A stretch of 64,000 nucleotides of DNA from NCBI GenBank assembly GCA_000727475.1, contig KL647302.1:2303234-2367233 (forward strand), read 5' to 3'. Shown here piece after piece: positions 1 to 13,055 of this stretch (the stretch's first letter is position 1; each line of letters begins with the position of its first letter). The notes beneath the pieces were generated by a model. The model saw only the letters and a list, made by a program, of their open reading frames with translations. It was not told the origin of the DNA and made no database searches. Source of the DNA: Sarcocystis neurona (lineage: Eukaryota; Apicomplexa; Conoidasida; Eucoccidiorida; Sarcocystidae). A program made the position numbers and the translations under genes.

Positions 1-221
1 GCGCCGTGCGCCATGCAGCTGTTCGTTTTAATTCATCTGCAGAGAATTCGGTCCTACGAAAAAGGACGTGCATGTACACTGGTTTATGTCTCGTCCAGAC
101 ACAATATCACCGCGCTGCAGCCGTTGCTACCTCATCGAGAAATATTCTTCTGTATTCAAAAGCTTAGTTATGAAGAGTTACTTATTATGTGCATCCTGGT
201 GCACAAGCTTGTCTGCGTAAA

Positions 222-355
222 GCTGTATCTATACGAACTTTGTGTGCAAAGAACAGAAAAGAAAAACTCAGTTGCTGTGGCTCAGTAAAGCTGTATCATG
301 TTTTCCTATACGAACTTTGTGTGCAAAGAATAGAAAAGAAAAACTCAGTTGCTGC
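222..355. repeat. imperfect direct duplication, period about 80 bp
   Basis: A block running from gctgtat through atacgaactttgtgtgc to ctcagttgctg occurs at about 222-280 and again at about 290-355. The second copy differs by a few substitutions and a short insertion near 299-308. Nothing in it looks coding. Confidence 0.85.
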
Positions 356-404
356 GGCGCCTTAGTGAAACGTTTGGAGACAACTGTTCCTCCTTAACAG
401 TTGA

Positions 405-830
405 GCATACACTAAGGACGCTACACGGAGTCCACCCAAAACAAAACACGTCCGCATTGACAAGTGTCAAGCTGTAGCCGCGAAATTGTACACACGTTGG
501 CCCGGTGACTATGCGGGAAAAGACCAAATTGATGTTATTTTTGAGCGAGCACAGGCCACACATTACCCTCAAGCCTACCTGTCTAGACGCACAGACCTGA
601 AGTGTCTTGCACTTTTACATACGGACTTCCACGTGCATGCTTGGATTCAGTTTCCAGATCAGCTTATTGTTTCGCACACCACACTGCGTCAAAATCTTTG
701 TTTCGCACTTCCGTCGGGGTGTGTGTGTTACTTCCACGTTATGGAGCAAGAGTCGAGCAAGGTCAAGAGCCTTTACCAATCTCTCGTGATGAACTCTGGG
801 TCCACGAAAGAGTCATCCGAGAGACGCTGA
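405..830 (+). CDS. possible terminal exon, unknown protein
   Basis: I do not recognise this protein. The frame ending at the TGA at 828-830 is open back to a TGA near 402, about 140 codons, and has mixed, non-repetitive composition. Examples are WPGDYAGKDQIDVIFERAQ and HAWIQFPDQLIVSH. There is no early ATG, so if it is coding it is the 3' part of a spliced gene. Possible acceptors include ctgtag at about 476. A pyrimidine-rich stretch follows at 860-1240. Without a homologue it may be a chance ORF. Confidence 0.3.
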   Translation, partial: AYTKDATRSPPKTKHVRIDKCQAVAAKLYTRWPGDYAGKDQIDVIFERAQATHYPQAYLSRRTDLKCLALLHTDFHVHAWIQFPDQLIVSHTTLRQNLCFALPSGCVCYFHVMEQESSKVKSLYQSLVMNSGSTKESSERR

Positions 831-3084
831 GCACGTGAAGTACGTTGAAAGAAAAACGAGTGTTCTGCTTCTCCTCGAAATTCCTCAGGGTTTTCCTGCC
901 TCCACGCCCGTTGTCAGTCTGGCACGTTTATTTTCCTCTCTTCTCTGTGTTATCATTCTCTGCGCTTTACACAACTCTGCGCACCTTCCTTTTAACGGAC
1001 TATCTCGTCCCCTCTCCACTGTTCCTTTTCCTCGGCTTCCTGTCTGTCCCTTTTAAAATGTGATTCTCATTTGTTCCTTGTACGTGTGATCTTTCGGTTC
1101 TCTTTGCTGCCGCTCCCTCCAAATAATCATTCTGCGCCCTTCGTATATTTTTCGTGCTCTCTTCCTTCCGGTATCCTTCCCCTATTTCCTCACTTACGCC
1201 TTATTATCCCTCTCGTCCTCTCCCACGCGCCTCAACCTGTATCAGCCGTATAGTCATACTGTCCCTGAACGTGTTGTCACCTGTTCTGCAGACAGAAGCC
1301 AACAAAGTCCTGCCAGTCCTAAGCGGGGAAAAGTCCCTTGAACTTGTCGCTTAAAAGACGTAGACCTTCAACTCTAGTGGTACAACATGTGTGCGGTGAT
1401 CAGGGCTGCGGCCGTGTCAGACGGACCCTCGGATTTTGCGAGACGTCACCCAGTTAATTACCGACTTGTGATCCGACTAACTTCTCGTTCCAAACACCGA
1501 AAGGCATCAGTTTTTCTAAATGTGCTTCCACGTCTCTACAGGCTGAACCTGGACCCGTTAGATTTGTAAACTTCACTCGACCAAACAGACAGTGAATCAG
1601 AAATGCGGGAAGAAGAGTACTATTTTTTGTTCCTGTTCCTGCTCAACACGACGGACGTGCAGGAAAACCACGTAAACTGGACCCACGTATTCACAAGTCC
1701 GAGTGTCTTCCTCCGTGGTGTGTGTATTCTTTGCCCCTGTACGTAGTGCTCTCGCGGAGACGCACAGGTGGAGAAACTCGTACTGCTTACATATGCATTA
1801 CGGTGCACGCACGTTTATGTATATCTGTATGTACATATATGTATACTTCTACAAACGAATATACGGGAAGTGATGGGATGCTGCAGAGTCTTGCTTGGAG
1901 AAGGAAAATCGGCCACACAAATGCGCATTAGAATCACACGCATATAGGAAAATTCTTAACGTGAAAGTACCAAAGTCGATGTGTGCTCGAGAGTCTCTAG
2001 CAGATTCGTGCGACTCCACGAAAGTAAAGGTTGAGAGACGTTGAGCGAGTTAAGCACGGGAGACGTGTAGACGCGTGCCGACGCGCTTGTCCCGGTGAAC
2101 AAGAGACAACGCAAAAAGAAACACATCTTCGTCCACTTTAAAACTCAATTCCGCTGTAAACATGTGTTTCGCCTTCTTCTATCACCTTTGCTGAGTAGTT
2201 CCACATGCAGGAGTGCCAGTGCACAAGAATAAATACACGCGTGCATACATCGTAAAATATTCGTACATGCGCACACACTTACAAATATTAGATGCATAGG
2301 TGTTTACATTTGTCGTGGGAAGTTACACTGAGGTCTTTCACCAAAATTTCTTAAAAGCTAATTCGACGAATGTATTCCAAACAGAGTCACACCCGTCTTT
2401 ACAACGAGCGAGGACACGTGAGCTAAGCATCGACAAAAAAACAGAAATTTGCATGTTGCGCCGACCCTGTGACGCTGAAGATTCATAAACACTCCAGAGC
2501 GTCCAGAGACTACGAAGCGGAAAATACTTTTGCAAGGGTATACCCTTGTCCTACTGGCTGAAGCCGTACAGTTGCAAAGAGCACCCTACTTTTCTATCCC
2601 GTTGGAGCTCGTAGAGCTGTACAAGTCTCGTCGAAGCAGGGACAAAATACACTAGGCTATGTGTGTAACTAATGAAGACGGCAGGTCACCTTGTCGCGCA
2701 ATGTCACCAAACACAAGAACGGGTATAATTCTTCCGTGTCCCTTCTGTGTTGTGCACGAGGTTAATATTCAGACATACGAAATGTTCACAAGGGAGCAGC
2801 GTTTCTTTCCAGTGTGTATCTGACGCCGGGTGAGTGAAGTGAAAAACGGTGGGCTGTGACATGTGTTTTTCTTCGTGTTGTTGTAGCAAATCTGCAAAAA
2901 TGCGTGCGTGTACACGTGTGTTGCTTTTCGCTTCCCTCAAAGCGCCTTGTGCTGTTCGTCCGTGTGTGTGGCAGTGCCGCATTCCCCTGATACTGTGTCT
3001 TCAGCAGCTGCAGAGGCTGTGCTTCTGCCGTAGCTGTGACCACCGGCAACAAATGTCGTACCACCTGCAGACGCAGTAGTAGTC
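831..3084. other. no supported gene
   Basis: The stretch holds a CT-rich segment at about 880-1240 and mixed-composition sequence with short open frames on both strands. None has good splice sites or protein-like composition. It lies downstream of the minus-strand coiled-coil gene that ends at 3085, so it is probably 3' flanking or intergenic DNA. Confidence 0.5.
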
Positions 3085-6000
3085 TTATTCGTTTTCCTTT
3101 TCATCAGAAGAGCTCAAAGCGCTGACATTGATGTGCGTGTTGTTCTTAGGGGTACCAGAGTATAGTGACCGTCTATGTGGTTTTGAAGAAGAGGCGTTTT
3201 GAATATCTTTATTCTTCACGGCAGGTGAAAAATCTTTCTTTCGAGTTTTGCAGGCATCCGCAAGTGAACTGTGTGTTTTCTTGTGTTTCTCCTCGTAGGT
3301 ACGTGAAACACTACCACCGGCAGCCCTGCCTGCAGGAGTGGCATCGGCGGCACTGGCAGTATCGTCTGCATATACAGGAGGTGAGAAGTTATCGACTGTC
3401 TGACGATTTCTGTCATCAGCACGGGTAGCATCCCAAGTACTACGGCCGGATCGAAGGCCTACTGCCTCTCTAGTAGCAGCGGGAGGGACAGTGAAACGCT
3501 GGTGCGTAGCAGCAAAAATATCTCCCAAGGTTCTGTGGTAACGAAGAGGTTCATATTGTTTTTTGTGCAGCTGTTCAAGAAGAATCTTCATCTGAAACAA
3601 AGAGCAGCAGGGACGAAGGCGGGAAAACGAAGGAGAAACTAGGAAAAAGGTGCGTCCTCGCAGCGAAAGGCAGGGATTGCTGGCAACATGGTCACTCTTC
3701 ACTAGCACCAAAACTCGTAACTCGGGGAGTAGCACCACAGCCGGTGGGGACGATGTTAGCAGGAGCTCTATTTGTCCAGATAGTAACAGCAGGACCATAG
3801 CAGCAGGATCAAAGCAGCAGGATCAAAGTCGAAGGGAAGAGGGAGCCAGCGATCACCGGACGATAGCAGCAGGAGGGTTAACAGCAGCAGCACCAGGAGC
3901 TGCAACAGTGGCAACGCCAGCAAAACCTCCTCTTCAGCAGCAGCAGCAGTATCCGCAGGGAAGCAATCAAGAGCACAAGGAGTAGAAGAGCGGCGCAGCA
4001 GCGAACCAACAAGGGTGCAGGAGAAACGGAGGCAGCGGGACACGTGAACGACGACACGGCAGCAGCAGCGGCACCTGAAGCAGGAGTACGAGAAACAATA
4101 ACAGGACGACGCACAGCGGCAAACGAGTTTACCGACGACAAATAGCCGCAGCAGTAGCAGAAGCAGTTCGTCGCAGCTACCGAAGCAGCAGCATGAGAAT
4201 GTCGCTCGCTCCTACTACAAAAGTAGCTGATGGAGAGGAAAGGGTCGACAGTGAAGAGGACGCGACGACGAGAAATCACAAAAACTGAACTTTCTGGTCG
4301 TTGCGAAAACTCTATTTCCGCACTTTCCTCTCCGGTGTTGATATCAAAGCGCACGCATACACAAGTCACACGTCTTACTGATAACTACATACACACACAT
4401 ATGCACATACGTAAACATATTTTCTTCTTCTCACGTGGAATGTAACATCACGTATGCCTTGACAACTATGAAAAACTTTCTCACTCGGCGGAGAGACTGA
4501 ACCTTGCCATGCCGACGTGGCACCTTAGTATGTTTTCCTACAGAGTGAGCAATCACGTGTTCAAAGCCGGCCCTGTACACATGTCCACATATACATATAT
4601 ATATATATCTACGCTTTGCCGTGTATAACTACTTGGGCTGATTTACGTCTATCTGTCCACGTAGTTCCCTCCCAGGTAGCTACACCTGTGCCTGAACCTC
4701 CCCTCCTATATATGTAAGGAGATAGAAACCATCTCATAGTAAATTAGATATGTGTGTGTAGACGAAGAAGGCAACACGCATAATTGTACATATAGAGAAT
4801 GAGAAAAACAGACGAGTGCACGCACGCGTAAAAAGAGGTAAAGTTTTAGAGAGAAACAGATACACATATATAAGGAGACGGCCAGGCAGCTATTAAACCT
4901 AGTCGCTGAGGTATACTGTTATTCTCTGCATTTCCCCAGTGACTCCACATGCACACGTGTACACGGGTATACTTGTTCACACCACTGTGCACATGCATAT
5001 TTATACAGGCGCATACATATATAGTAGACAGACATATACGCAGACGTATGCACACATGACCACTTACGTTGGCCGGAGTTGCGTCACCAAGTGAAATTTC
5101 GCTAGCTGCCTGCAGCTGCTCGAAGATTAAACGCCAGCAGCGTAGTTCGACTTCTTCTTTTCCCCCGTCCGGTGGACAAGAGGCATCCTAATACCCACAG
5201 CAACAGAGAGCAGCAACCACCAGCAAAAAACGGTGCAGCAGCAGCAGCGACGAGAGCAGCAGCACTGGCATTAACAGCAGCAGTAGCACCAACATAGTAA
5301 CAGCAGCGAAGACGTCAGCCGCAGCAGCAGTACCGGCAGCAGCAGAAACGAGACGGTCGACAGTAACGACGGCGACACCAGCAGCAACACCAGCAACGCT
5401 GAAGAAGCGCCGGCGCAACAGTCGCACACAGCAGCAGGAGAGCAGCACCGTCGCCGACGGCACAGCATCAGCGGCAGTGGGGCAGCAGCAAGGGCAGCGC
5501 AGTGGCGGCAGCAACAGAATGTAGTGACCGCCACTTCAGCAGTATCTTGCCACCCGTTAAAGTTCCTTCTCTCTTTCTCTCTCTGCCGTCCTCTGCGGCC
5601 TGGATATGTACGGACACCGGAGAATAAGCGTTTGCCAGGTCTCTGCAGCTGTATGCAGGGGGAGGCGTTAAAAAAAAGGTGAATCGCAAGGCTGGTTCTA
5701 GCTTGGGTTACACTTACACACGTATTTGCAGATTCAGTCGTACATCTAGAGTCTCGACGCATGTGCAAATGTTGTTGTTGAGCAGTGTGTCCACTTTTAC
5801 GTATATGCATACGAGTACTGTCGTAATATACGTCTGGAGAGAATAATAACAGACCACGTCTACGAGACGCTTTTATCCTCAGCTGCCCACACACAGATGG
5901 ACGTAGCAGCAAGAACGCGACACACGTATGCAAGCTCAAGGCCTCAAGATTCACCCACACACAAATACTCAAATCAAATATTCAAGCTGACGCAGCTCAC

Positions 6001-6134
6001 CGATACGGTCCCACCAAGGTTTACATGTACACACACACATAGATACTGATGCGCCGACTCACTCTTCACAGAAGAAACGTAGTAAAACACGCTTTTGCAC
6101 ATACACACACACACGCACACACACATACACACAC

Positions 6135-6172
<38 letters not shown>

Positions 6173-6659
6173 GTACACGGGTTGAGAGTTGAAGAGCCAT
6201 TTTGTCACGGTGAGAATGGAAAAAAATTTGGTACTGCTGGAGTTGAGAAACTGCTGGTGATGTTCGAAGTGAAGAACCCCTGCGTAGCAGCGCTGGAAGT
6301 GAAGAGTCGACGGGTAGCAGTGTTGTACGTGAAGAACCCCAACAAATAGGAGTCGTATTGCAAGAGAAAAACCACTGGGTAATAGTAGTCACGTTGCAAG
6401 AGAACAACTACTGGGTAATAGTAGGATAGTGTTGCAAGTGAAGAACTCCTGGGAAATAGTAGTAGTAGGAGTAGTAGTAGTAGTAGTACTGGAAGAGAAG
6501 AACTACGAGGCAGCAGTAATGTCGAAAGTGAAGAAATACGTGGTGGGGTGGGAGAAACGTTACCTTCCTGCTTGGCGTTGAAGAGAGAAGGTCACCTTCG
6601 AGTTCACTAATTTTCACGCGCAGACTTTCGTTCTGTTCTAGCAGTTCTGCGTTGTAGTC
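3085..6659 (-). CDS. coiled-coil gene, three 3'-terminal exons
   Basis: Three exons join in phase 0 and close the gene. Exon 6564-6659 (32 codons, acceptor tgtgtag, donor AAG/GTAACG) encodes DYNAELLEQNESLRVKISEL and then EGDLLSSTPSRK, a clear heptad-like helix. Exon 5068-5187 (40 codons, acceptor ggtattag, donor AAC/GTAAGT) contains EEVELRCWRLIFEQLQAASE. The last exon, 3085-3591, follows acceptor tttgtttcag, begins MKILLEQLHKKQYEPLRYH and ends in a hydrophilic tail (SALSSSDEKENE) before TAA. Its 168 residues include a disordered, Lys/Arg-rich stretch. The 1.5 kb intron at 3592-5067 is rich in CAG repeats; a further in-phase exon near 4.29-4.34 kb is possible. The coiled coil suggests a structural or scaffold role, but I recognise no family. 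Confidence 0.65.
6100..6171. repeat. CA microsatellite
   Basis: A nearly uninterrupted CA run of about 70 bp, broken only by occasional T or G. It lies in the predicted intron between exons 6564-6659 and 5068-5187 of the minus-strand coiled-coil gene. Confidence 0.95.
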
Positions 6660-7371
6660 CTACACACACACACACAAGCAGCACTGCACACTCACGTCCC
6701 CCCTACAGCGTTACAAAGCAGGTGTACTTTGGCAAAATTTATGAGTGGAATCGAATTTTACGTTGCATGGCAGGGGTCAGCAGAAGGACGAGAGACACGC
6801 GCGTCTAAGGAATTTCTATAAGTAGACTTCCACACCAACACCTACGCGTCTAGTGGTCCACGCATGCATGCACCTTTGCGTGACACACTTGTAGAATACA
6901 CAGATATATTGCGTATACGACTGCACTGCAAACTACAACACAGAGCCTTACTATTCAGCCCCTCTATATTCCACCTTTTCATTCGCATAGCAGCGGAACG
7001 GCTGGGGGACACAGGGGAACGCGTGCGTGTATACAGATCCGGTAGAAACATAGATACCTACAAACATGTATACATACGCACGTACGCAAAGACGTACATA
7101 CGTACACGAAATGATATATACATACATACACGTACATATGCAAATCATACGTGTATCCACATATATACATATCCCATACATATTTATGCGCATACATATG
7201 AACACCTCGCATGCATGTATACGTGCGTTACATATATATATAAGTGAATGCACGTACAATAAATCTACCCATTAGTGTGGATACACACGTGTGTATACGT
7301 ATATATACCTTAGGTGCACCTGCTTAAATAGAGTCAGTGGAAAAGCGCACGCAAATTACACACAGAAACAC

Positions 7372-8767
7372 CTGATTAGGAAAGGCAGCTCGGATAGCTC
7401 TGAGACACATTTGTGGACAGTCGAGAGTAAGAACGTCTCCTCCTATCGAGAGTTCTGCGACGGCTGCTGCTGGACGAGGTTCCAGTGCTGCTGCAGTTGC
7501 TGCTTCTGCTGCTGTTGAGTTCTCTGCTTCTGTTGCCGTTTTCTCTGCAGCTGCTACAGCTGCTGTTGCTGCTGGTGTCATTGCTCGCAGTTGCCGTCGT
7601 CCCTCGAGGCGAACGAGCAGTCCGCTCGCCCTCGACCGCCGCGCAGAAACCGTAGCCTTTTTCCGGCGGGGTGCACACAAGAAAATCAGCTGCTGCTGCT
7701 GCTGCAGGTGAAAGACACTGTAGAAGTTCGTTACACTACAGGGGAATTCGATCCTCAGAAAGCGCAGCGTCGCGCAGACGCACATCCCGCACAGGACGCA
7801 CAGAAGCGCTCCCCGCCTCTACTACTTTCGATAGGGGACTGCGTAACTCCCGGCAGGTGATATTCGGAGCCACAGACGCGGAAGCGGAGAAGTTTGCTCT
7901 GTCCAGCAAGGACACTGTGTCGCAACCCCATTGCAGAAGTCCTACTGGTGGTAGTGGCAGTAGTAGTGATAGTAGTAGTATCAGCAATAGTAGTCGTCGT
8001 GATAGTAGGAAGAGCAGTAAGCGTAGTAGTAGCTGTAGTAGTAGTAGTAGTAGTACTTAAAGCAGTAAGAGTAGCAGCAGCAGTAGTCCTACTACTACTA
8101 AGGGCAGCAAGAGTAGTAGCACTAGCAGTAGTAGTAGTAGTAGAAGTAGCAGTATTAATAGTAGCAGTCGTGGTACTAGTAGCAGGAAGAGTAGCTGTGA
8201 CTGCAGAAGTGATAGCAGCAGCAGTATGTGTCAGAGAAGTCTCTATCGTAGCCGGCAAGCGAAGTCACTGTCTTTATATATCTGCAAGTTGCTACGTCGG
8301 AAGGTGCGCTGCCAGCACAAATGATAGTCGCAGGCTAGCAGCACACGTGTTCAACAGAAAAGCGCCAGCCTCAGTACAACAAGCACACCACCTTCATCAA
8401 TATGTTTATATATATACGTGTGTGGACGCGCAAGCATATGGACCTACGGGCCATTTGCACGTATAGTTGTACGCATATATATATATACAAATATATAGAG
8501 AGAGAGAGCAAGAAGCACTTTTATGGAGGTAGATGATACGTACAGATGCATGCTAATGTGTGTAGAGAAAGACGGAAATATATGCTGCGACGTCCCCCCA
8601 TGTGTGTGAGCGCGCCCACACAGAGTGTCATCAGATATATGCACGGCTTAGACGAGCAAGAATAGACGTGCACATACACATACACAGAGGCACGTCGGAG
8701 GGGCCTTTTTCACGTACTGCAGCTTCCTGAAGGGCCTGCCGCATCAGCACCGCCTCCCGACGGACAT
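7372..8767 (-). CDS. coiled-coil gene, three internal exons
   Basis: These exons lead into the 3' group at 6659 with matching phases. Exon 8718-8767 follows ggcgctgcag, ends GCA/GTACGTG and encodes VRREAVLMRQALQEAA, a strong helix. Exon 7826-7898 follows ccttgctggacag, ends A/GTAGTA and encodes SKLLRFRVCGSEYHLPGVTQ then SPIE. Exon 7372-7454 follows cagccgtcgcag, ends CAG/GTGTTT and encodes LSIGGDVLTLDCPQMCLRAI then RAAFPNQ. Phases run 0, +1, 0, and then join DYNAEL at 6659. The middle exon is open in more than one frame, so its frame rests on phase alone. AGT and AGC repeats at 7.9-8.25 kb are in the intron. Confidence 0.5.
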
Positions 8768-8819
8768 CTGCAGCGCCTCCGACGATCGCGCCGGCAGGCA
8801 AGTCAAGCCCCCGGAGATG

Positions 8820-8990
8820 TAGTCGCAGTGTGTGGCTGCATTAGGATGGGGAAGCAAAAAGAAAGAGACAGAAGAGTATTCTTCGCGACAACAGACGCAG
8901 TCGCAGTAGGGAGGTGAAGGAAGAAGACAGAGAGAAGAGGATTCTTCGCGACAACAGTTGCAGTCGCAGTGCATGGCTGCATTAGGAAGG
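8820..8990. repeat. interspersed duplicated blocks
   Basis: Two short blocks are each present twice. One is attcttcgcgacaacag followed by gcagtcgcagt, at about 8879 and 8941. The other is tggctgcattagga, at about 8833 and 8974. The pattern suggests a local partial duplication of about 60-130 bp in an intron of the coiled-coil gene. Confidence 0.75.
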
Positions 8991-10090
8991 TAAATGAAGA
9001 AGGCAGAGAGAACAGGTTCTTCGCTAGCAGCGCGTTCCTGAAGAGAGGAAGAAATGACGAAGAATGTCGGGGGAGCGACGTGAGCACCTTTGCAAGAAGT
9101 GTTGTAGCCGGCGGGTGAAACGGGAGAGCAGGAGAGGCCTCGATCGACGCGAAAACAAAGCGCGAGTAGCAACGTGCTGAGGGAAGTCATCAGGTGTACG
9201 TACACCGTGTGAGGGGTGTAAATGGAATGTACAGACACCAGCCGGCTACAGTGCAAGACTAGGTGTGACTAAGGGAAACTGAAGCATACGTACACCTTGT
9301 GACTGATGTGGAGTGGCCTACAAACGTCTGCATGCATAGCAGGGGTAGCTGTGTACCAAGGTGGTGCAAATCCGGTGTATGTACACTTGTCACAACTGGC
9401 TGATTTGTACGTACTTGCTCGCACTGCATTAGAGTAGGTGTGCATCAAAGAAAGAGAGGTGTATGTACGCCTTGCCTCCGGTGTAACCGGCGTGTGACGA
9501 ACAGCAGCACACAGCTCTCGAAATCGCATCAAAGTGCCACCACACGCGTATTTGACTATTTAAGCCTGTTCACACACTTACTTACGAACAGGTTTGCGCA
9601 GACTTATTTATATGCCGATACGTGTATAAGGGACGGTGTGGCTGCTGCGTCATTAGCACAGCTATGTCTACAGATATCTACACCACATATTAGCGCACAC
9701 ACACACGAAGCGAGCGGCAGAGAAACAGAGAACGAGGTACACATATGTACACACCGGTACGAAGAAATATATACACGTGGAATGGTTCATAGTTTATCCT
9801 GCTTGATTTGATCGTGTCCCTTCCATGTATGTACCTGATAGCCTCTGCCGTCGCTAACGAGTTAACGTATATTCACGCTAACTCCACAGGTAAGCCCTGC
9901 TGCTGCTCAATTCTAGCGGATACTTACACAACGATGTATGTACATATATATATATGTATAGACGCGCAGATACATGTATATTTGTATGGGGAAAGGATGC
10001 GCTTGCTGCCAGGTCAGTAGCGTCTCTGTCTGAGTATATTCAGGTCGAACGTTGCAGAATAGATAGGTGCGGTGAGTAGTGGACTTGTAC

Positions 10091-11000
10091 CGCAGCTGCA
10101 GGAGTTCGGCCCGGGCTGCTCGAAGCGCAGCGTCCAAGTTGACTTGTTGCTTCGCTTGCGCCGTCGCCCGGGCGGTCTGCAGCAGCGCACACCACAGAGG
10201 GACGCATGCGCGATCTTTGCTGGTTGGTCGACGTAGACCTGGTGATGGAGGCGCTTCCGTCGAACAAATACGAAGAGCCATCCATCTCCGAATTCGTTTT
10301 TCTGCCGAAGACGGCCACGTATATTTCTCATGCAGAGACACACACGCAGACACACAGACGCGGCCACGCGCTCGGCAGGGGCGCTCCGCGCATGCAGAGG
10401 AGCAGCAGCAGAGAGACGGATATGCGGGCGCTCGCACAAAAATGTAGGCAGATGTCTTTTCTATGCTGGGGCAGCAGGATCTATATAGAGAGAAAGGCAG
10501 GCCGAAGAACTGACGCAGGGTGGCTTTTCGCAAGGCCGTTCTACCAGGAATAGACCTTCCTCAACGAGAGACACGAAGACGCGACGGCGAGAGAGTTGAA
10601 GAAGAAAATCCACCGAGATTCAGCGGCTCACTGCCCAACAAAAGTGGAGATTCACACATGTGGAGAGAGACAACGTACGTGGTCACGGCCGAAATTTATA
10701 TATGCACGCAGGTGAAAGTTAATATCGATGTAATAGATGCAGGTGTCTAGATCTTCCTGTGTGTAGTTATACACGCATGTAGAGGAAGAACGCGAGAACT
10801 TAGACGTACGTACAAACTGCTACATACATAAATGTGTGTAGACCTCTGAATAGTTGTATGCGTGCCGGTGTGTACAAGTCAGAAGGGAGCAGGAAGAGCT
10901 GCGGAGGGCCCACTTCTTTGCTGAGATTTTGTTGCAGAGCAAATATCTGGCATTCCGCTTCCTGCATGCGCCGCCGGAGTGTCCGGTTTTCTCCTGCAGC
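10091..11000 (-). CDS. coiled-coil gene, two internal exons
   Basis: Exon 10914-11000 (29 codons, acceptor ccctgtgcttcag, donor GAA/GTGGGC) encodes AAGENRTLRRRMQEAECQIF then ALQQNLSKE. Exon 10091-10176 (28 codons plus two bases, acceptor gtgcgctgctgcag, donor CG/GTACAAG) encodes TARATAQAKQQVNLDAALRA then ARAELLQL. Both are charged, Ala/Gln/Leu-rich heptad-like helices, far from the microsatellite sequence around them, and they join in phase 0. Both donors are weak, and the link to the next exon at 8767 is not phase-compatible, so one small exon or a different donor is missing. An acceptor with a long pyrimidine tract at about 9038 may mark the missing exon. Confidence 0.55.
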
Positions 11001-12510
11001 CTGAAGCACAGGGTCCAGGCCACAAGCGCGTTCGAAAAAAGGACGAAAAGGCACTTTCTCTTCCAGACACATAAGGAAATGCGTCCCCTACTTGTCCTAC
11101 GGCAGACACCTCTTAAACAACGTCAATTTATTGCACGTCTTCTACGTCCATTGCCTTCGTTGCCGAACAAGGCAGCTTTAATATAAAGCACACACATACG
11201 TATGTATATATAAAGGTTGATAGACACATACCGAAGAAGACACATATATATATATATATATATATATATCATTATAGGTGTATATAGGTAAGTATGCACA
11301 GATGTATAGTTTTCTAGCTTCAACGTGCATCATATACATATAAATATGTATACATGTGTATCGATACATATGTGCGTGGAGACCGATACGTACATGATAA
11401 AGGAGAAATACAGACATCTATATATACGTATATATTTCTACAGATATAGAAAGATAAGTAGACACAGAAGCATAGTTCTCTAGCTTAATATGTAGCATAT
11501 ATACACGTATACACATATATATATATTCTGGTGGACACAGACCGGTAAGTCTCTAGAGTGAGGGATCCGGACGTATATGCTTATGAGGTAGAAAGTCTAA
11601 GATACGAAGAGAGAGAACCATACACATGTACGTATGTATGTACATCGATAAAAGTAGGTGTATACAGAGAGAGACAGAAAAGCACGTCCATGTATAAATA
11701 TCGGTAGACGCATGTAGGTAAGTAGGTAGGTGTAAATTATAGACGTTTATCTAAATAGACAAACCCCAGGAGAAACACACGAATACATACAGAAATATGA
11801 GTTGGCCACGTCGCTTTCGTTAGCCGTCTTTTAGTCACGTTGTACATGCCCAGACACTTCCTGTCTCCGTCTCCGTCTCCCTGTCTCTCTAACCCGCCTT
11901 TTTCTGTTTATTTCTCCGTATTTCTCTTTGTGTCGGTTGAATTCTCTTTTGCTCGGTTTTCCCTTTCTCTTATAGAGGCGCTTTTGGGGGAAACTCTACG
12001 GTTTCTCTTTCTGTCTCTCTATATATAACAAACAAATACACACATATGTGTGTTTGGCTCTCTATCTCTAAACACATGAATATAGAAATGTTTGTACTGT
12101 GTCCGAAGACTGCCCATCCGCCATCTGCGTACATGTACACATACTGGGAGGGACTGAGATAGAGAAAATAATGTGCGCATGCGTCTAGAGAGAAACCTCC
12201 GCATATATACAGAAGGATGTACGTGCACGTCGGAGAACAATCGCGTCTGTCCACCCAAAGGCATTTATATTCTTTGCGTCTCTCCTTATATGCCTACGCA
12301 TTTACACCCTGCACATGTTCTAGCTAACCATACACATATACATATAGAGAGAGAGACAGATACAGAGAGAGATATACACGTAGATTAAAGTATCCACAAA
12401 AATATACATCCTGATATCCTCCTCTATTTATCCATATATGTACATATGTATATCTACACATATACACCTGGGGCATATTCGTGTATCGAACTACACATGT
12501 ATATATATAT

Positions 12511-12608
12511 ATAGGTAGAGACAAAGAGATACATATATATATATATACGTAGAGACAAAGAGATACATATATATATGTATATACGTAGAGACAAAGAGAT
12601 ACATATAT
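12511..12608. repeat. three tandem copies of a 36-bp unit
   Basis: The block gtagagacaaagagatacat recurs at about 12514, 12549 and 12585, separated by TA runs. It lies in an intron of the minus-strand coiled-coil gene. Confidence 0.85.
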
Positions 12609-12748
12609 ATATATATATATGTACATACGGACACACAAATATATATCCTGACAGATATATATATATATATGTACAGAGTGAATTATAAGTACATGTAGAG
12701 AGGGGCATATATACACATATATACTTATATGTATCTATATTGACATAC

Positions 12749-13055
12749 CTTGGAGACGCGGCACCAGGCAGAAGAATCTTTTCGGTGTAACGGGCAAACA
12801 TATTGACATGTGTTGTTGAAGTGCTTCTTCGCATTCGTACAGAGGAGCCCATATATATGCACTCAGATATATACATGTATGTAGTAAATGTAGACAGAAC
12901 TCACATGTATATATGTATATGTATATATATGTATATATATAGGTATATATTTACAGTGTGTGTACACTTCTTTTTGTGTGGCACACATGGGACGGGTCAC
13001 GCTGTCAAAGTAGATGGCAGCAACCCGTGGATCTCTGCCACAAGAGACAGCGCTT
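12749..13055 (-). CDS. coiled-coil gene, two tentative exons
   Basis: Exon 12749-12826 ends AAG/GTATGTC, a good donor, and is open in all three frames. The phase-0 reading is KHFNNTCQYVCPLHRKDSSA then WCRVSK. Another reading starts EALQQHMSIC. Exon 13001-13055 lies between acceptor atgcgtag and donor AGC/GTGACC and can read SAVSCGRDPRVAAIYFDS. With these frames both exons join in phase 0 to the exon ending at 11000. They stand out as non-microsatellite islands, but frame choice is uncertain. Confidence 0.35.

Noticed and set aside
7755..8466. Long frames on both strands reading as Thr/Ala or Val runs.
   Set aside because: They follow an AGT/AGC repeat block at 7.95-8.25 kb and contain no complex sequence over the repeat.
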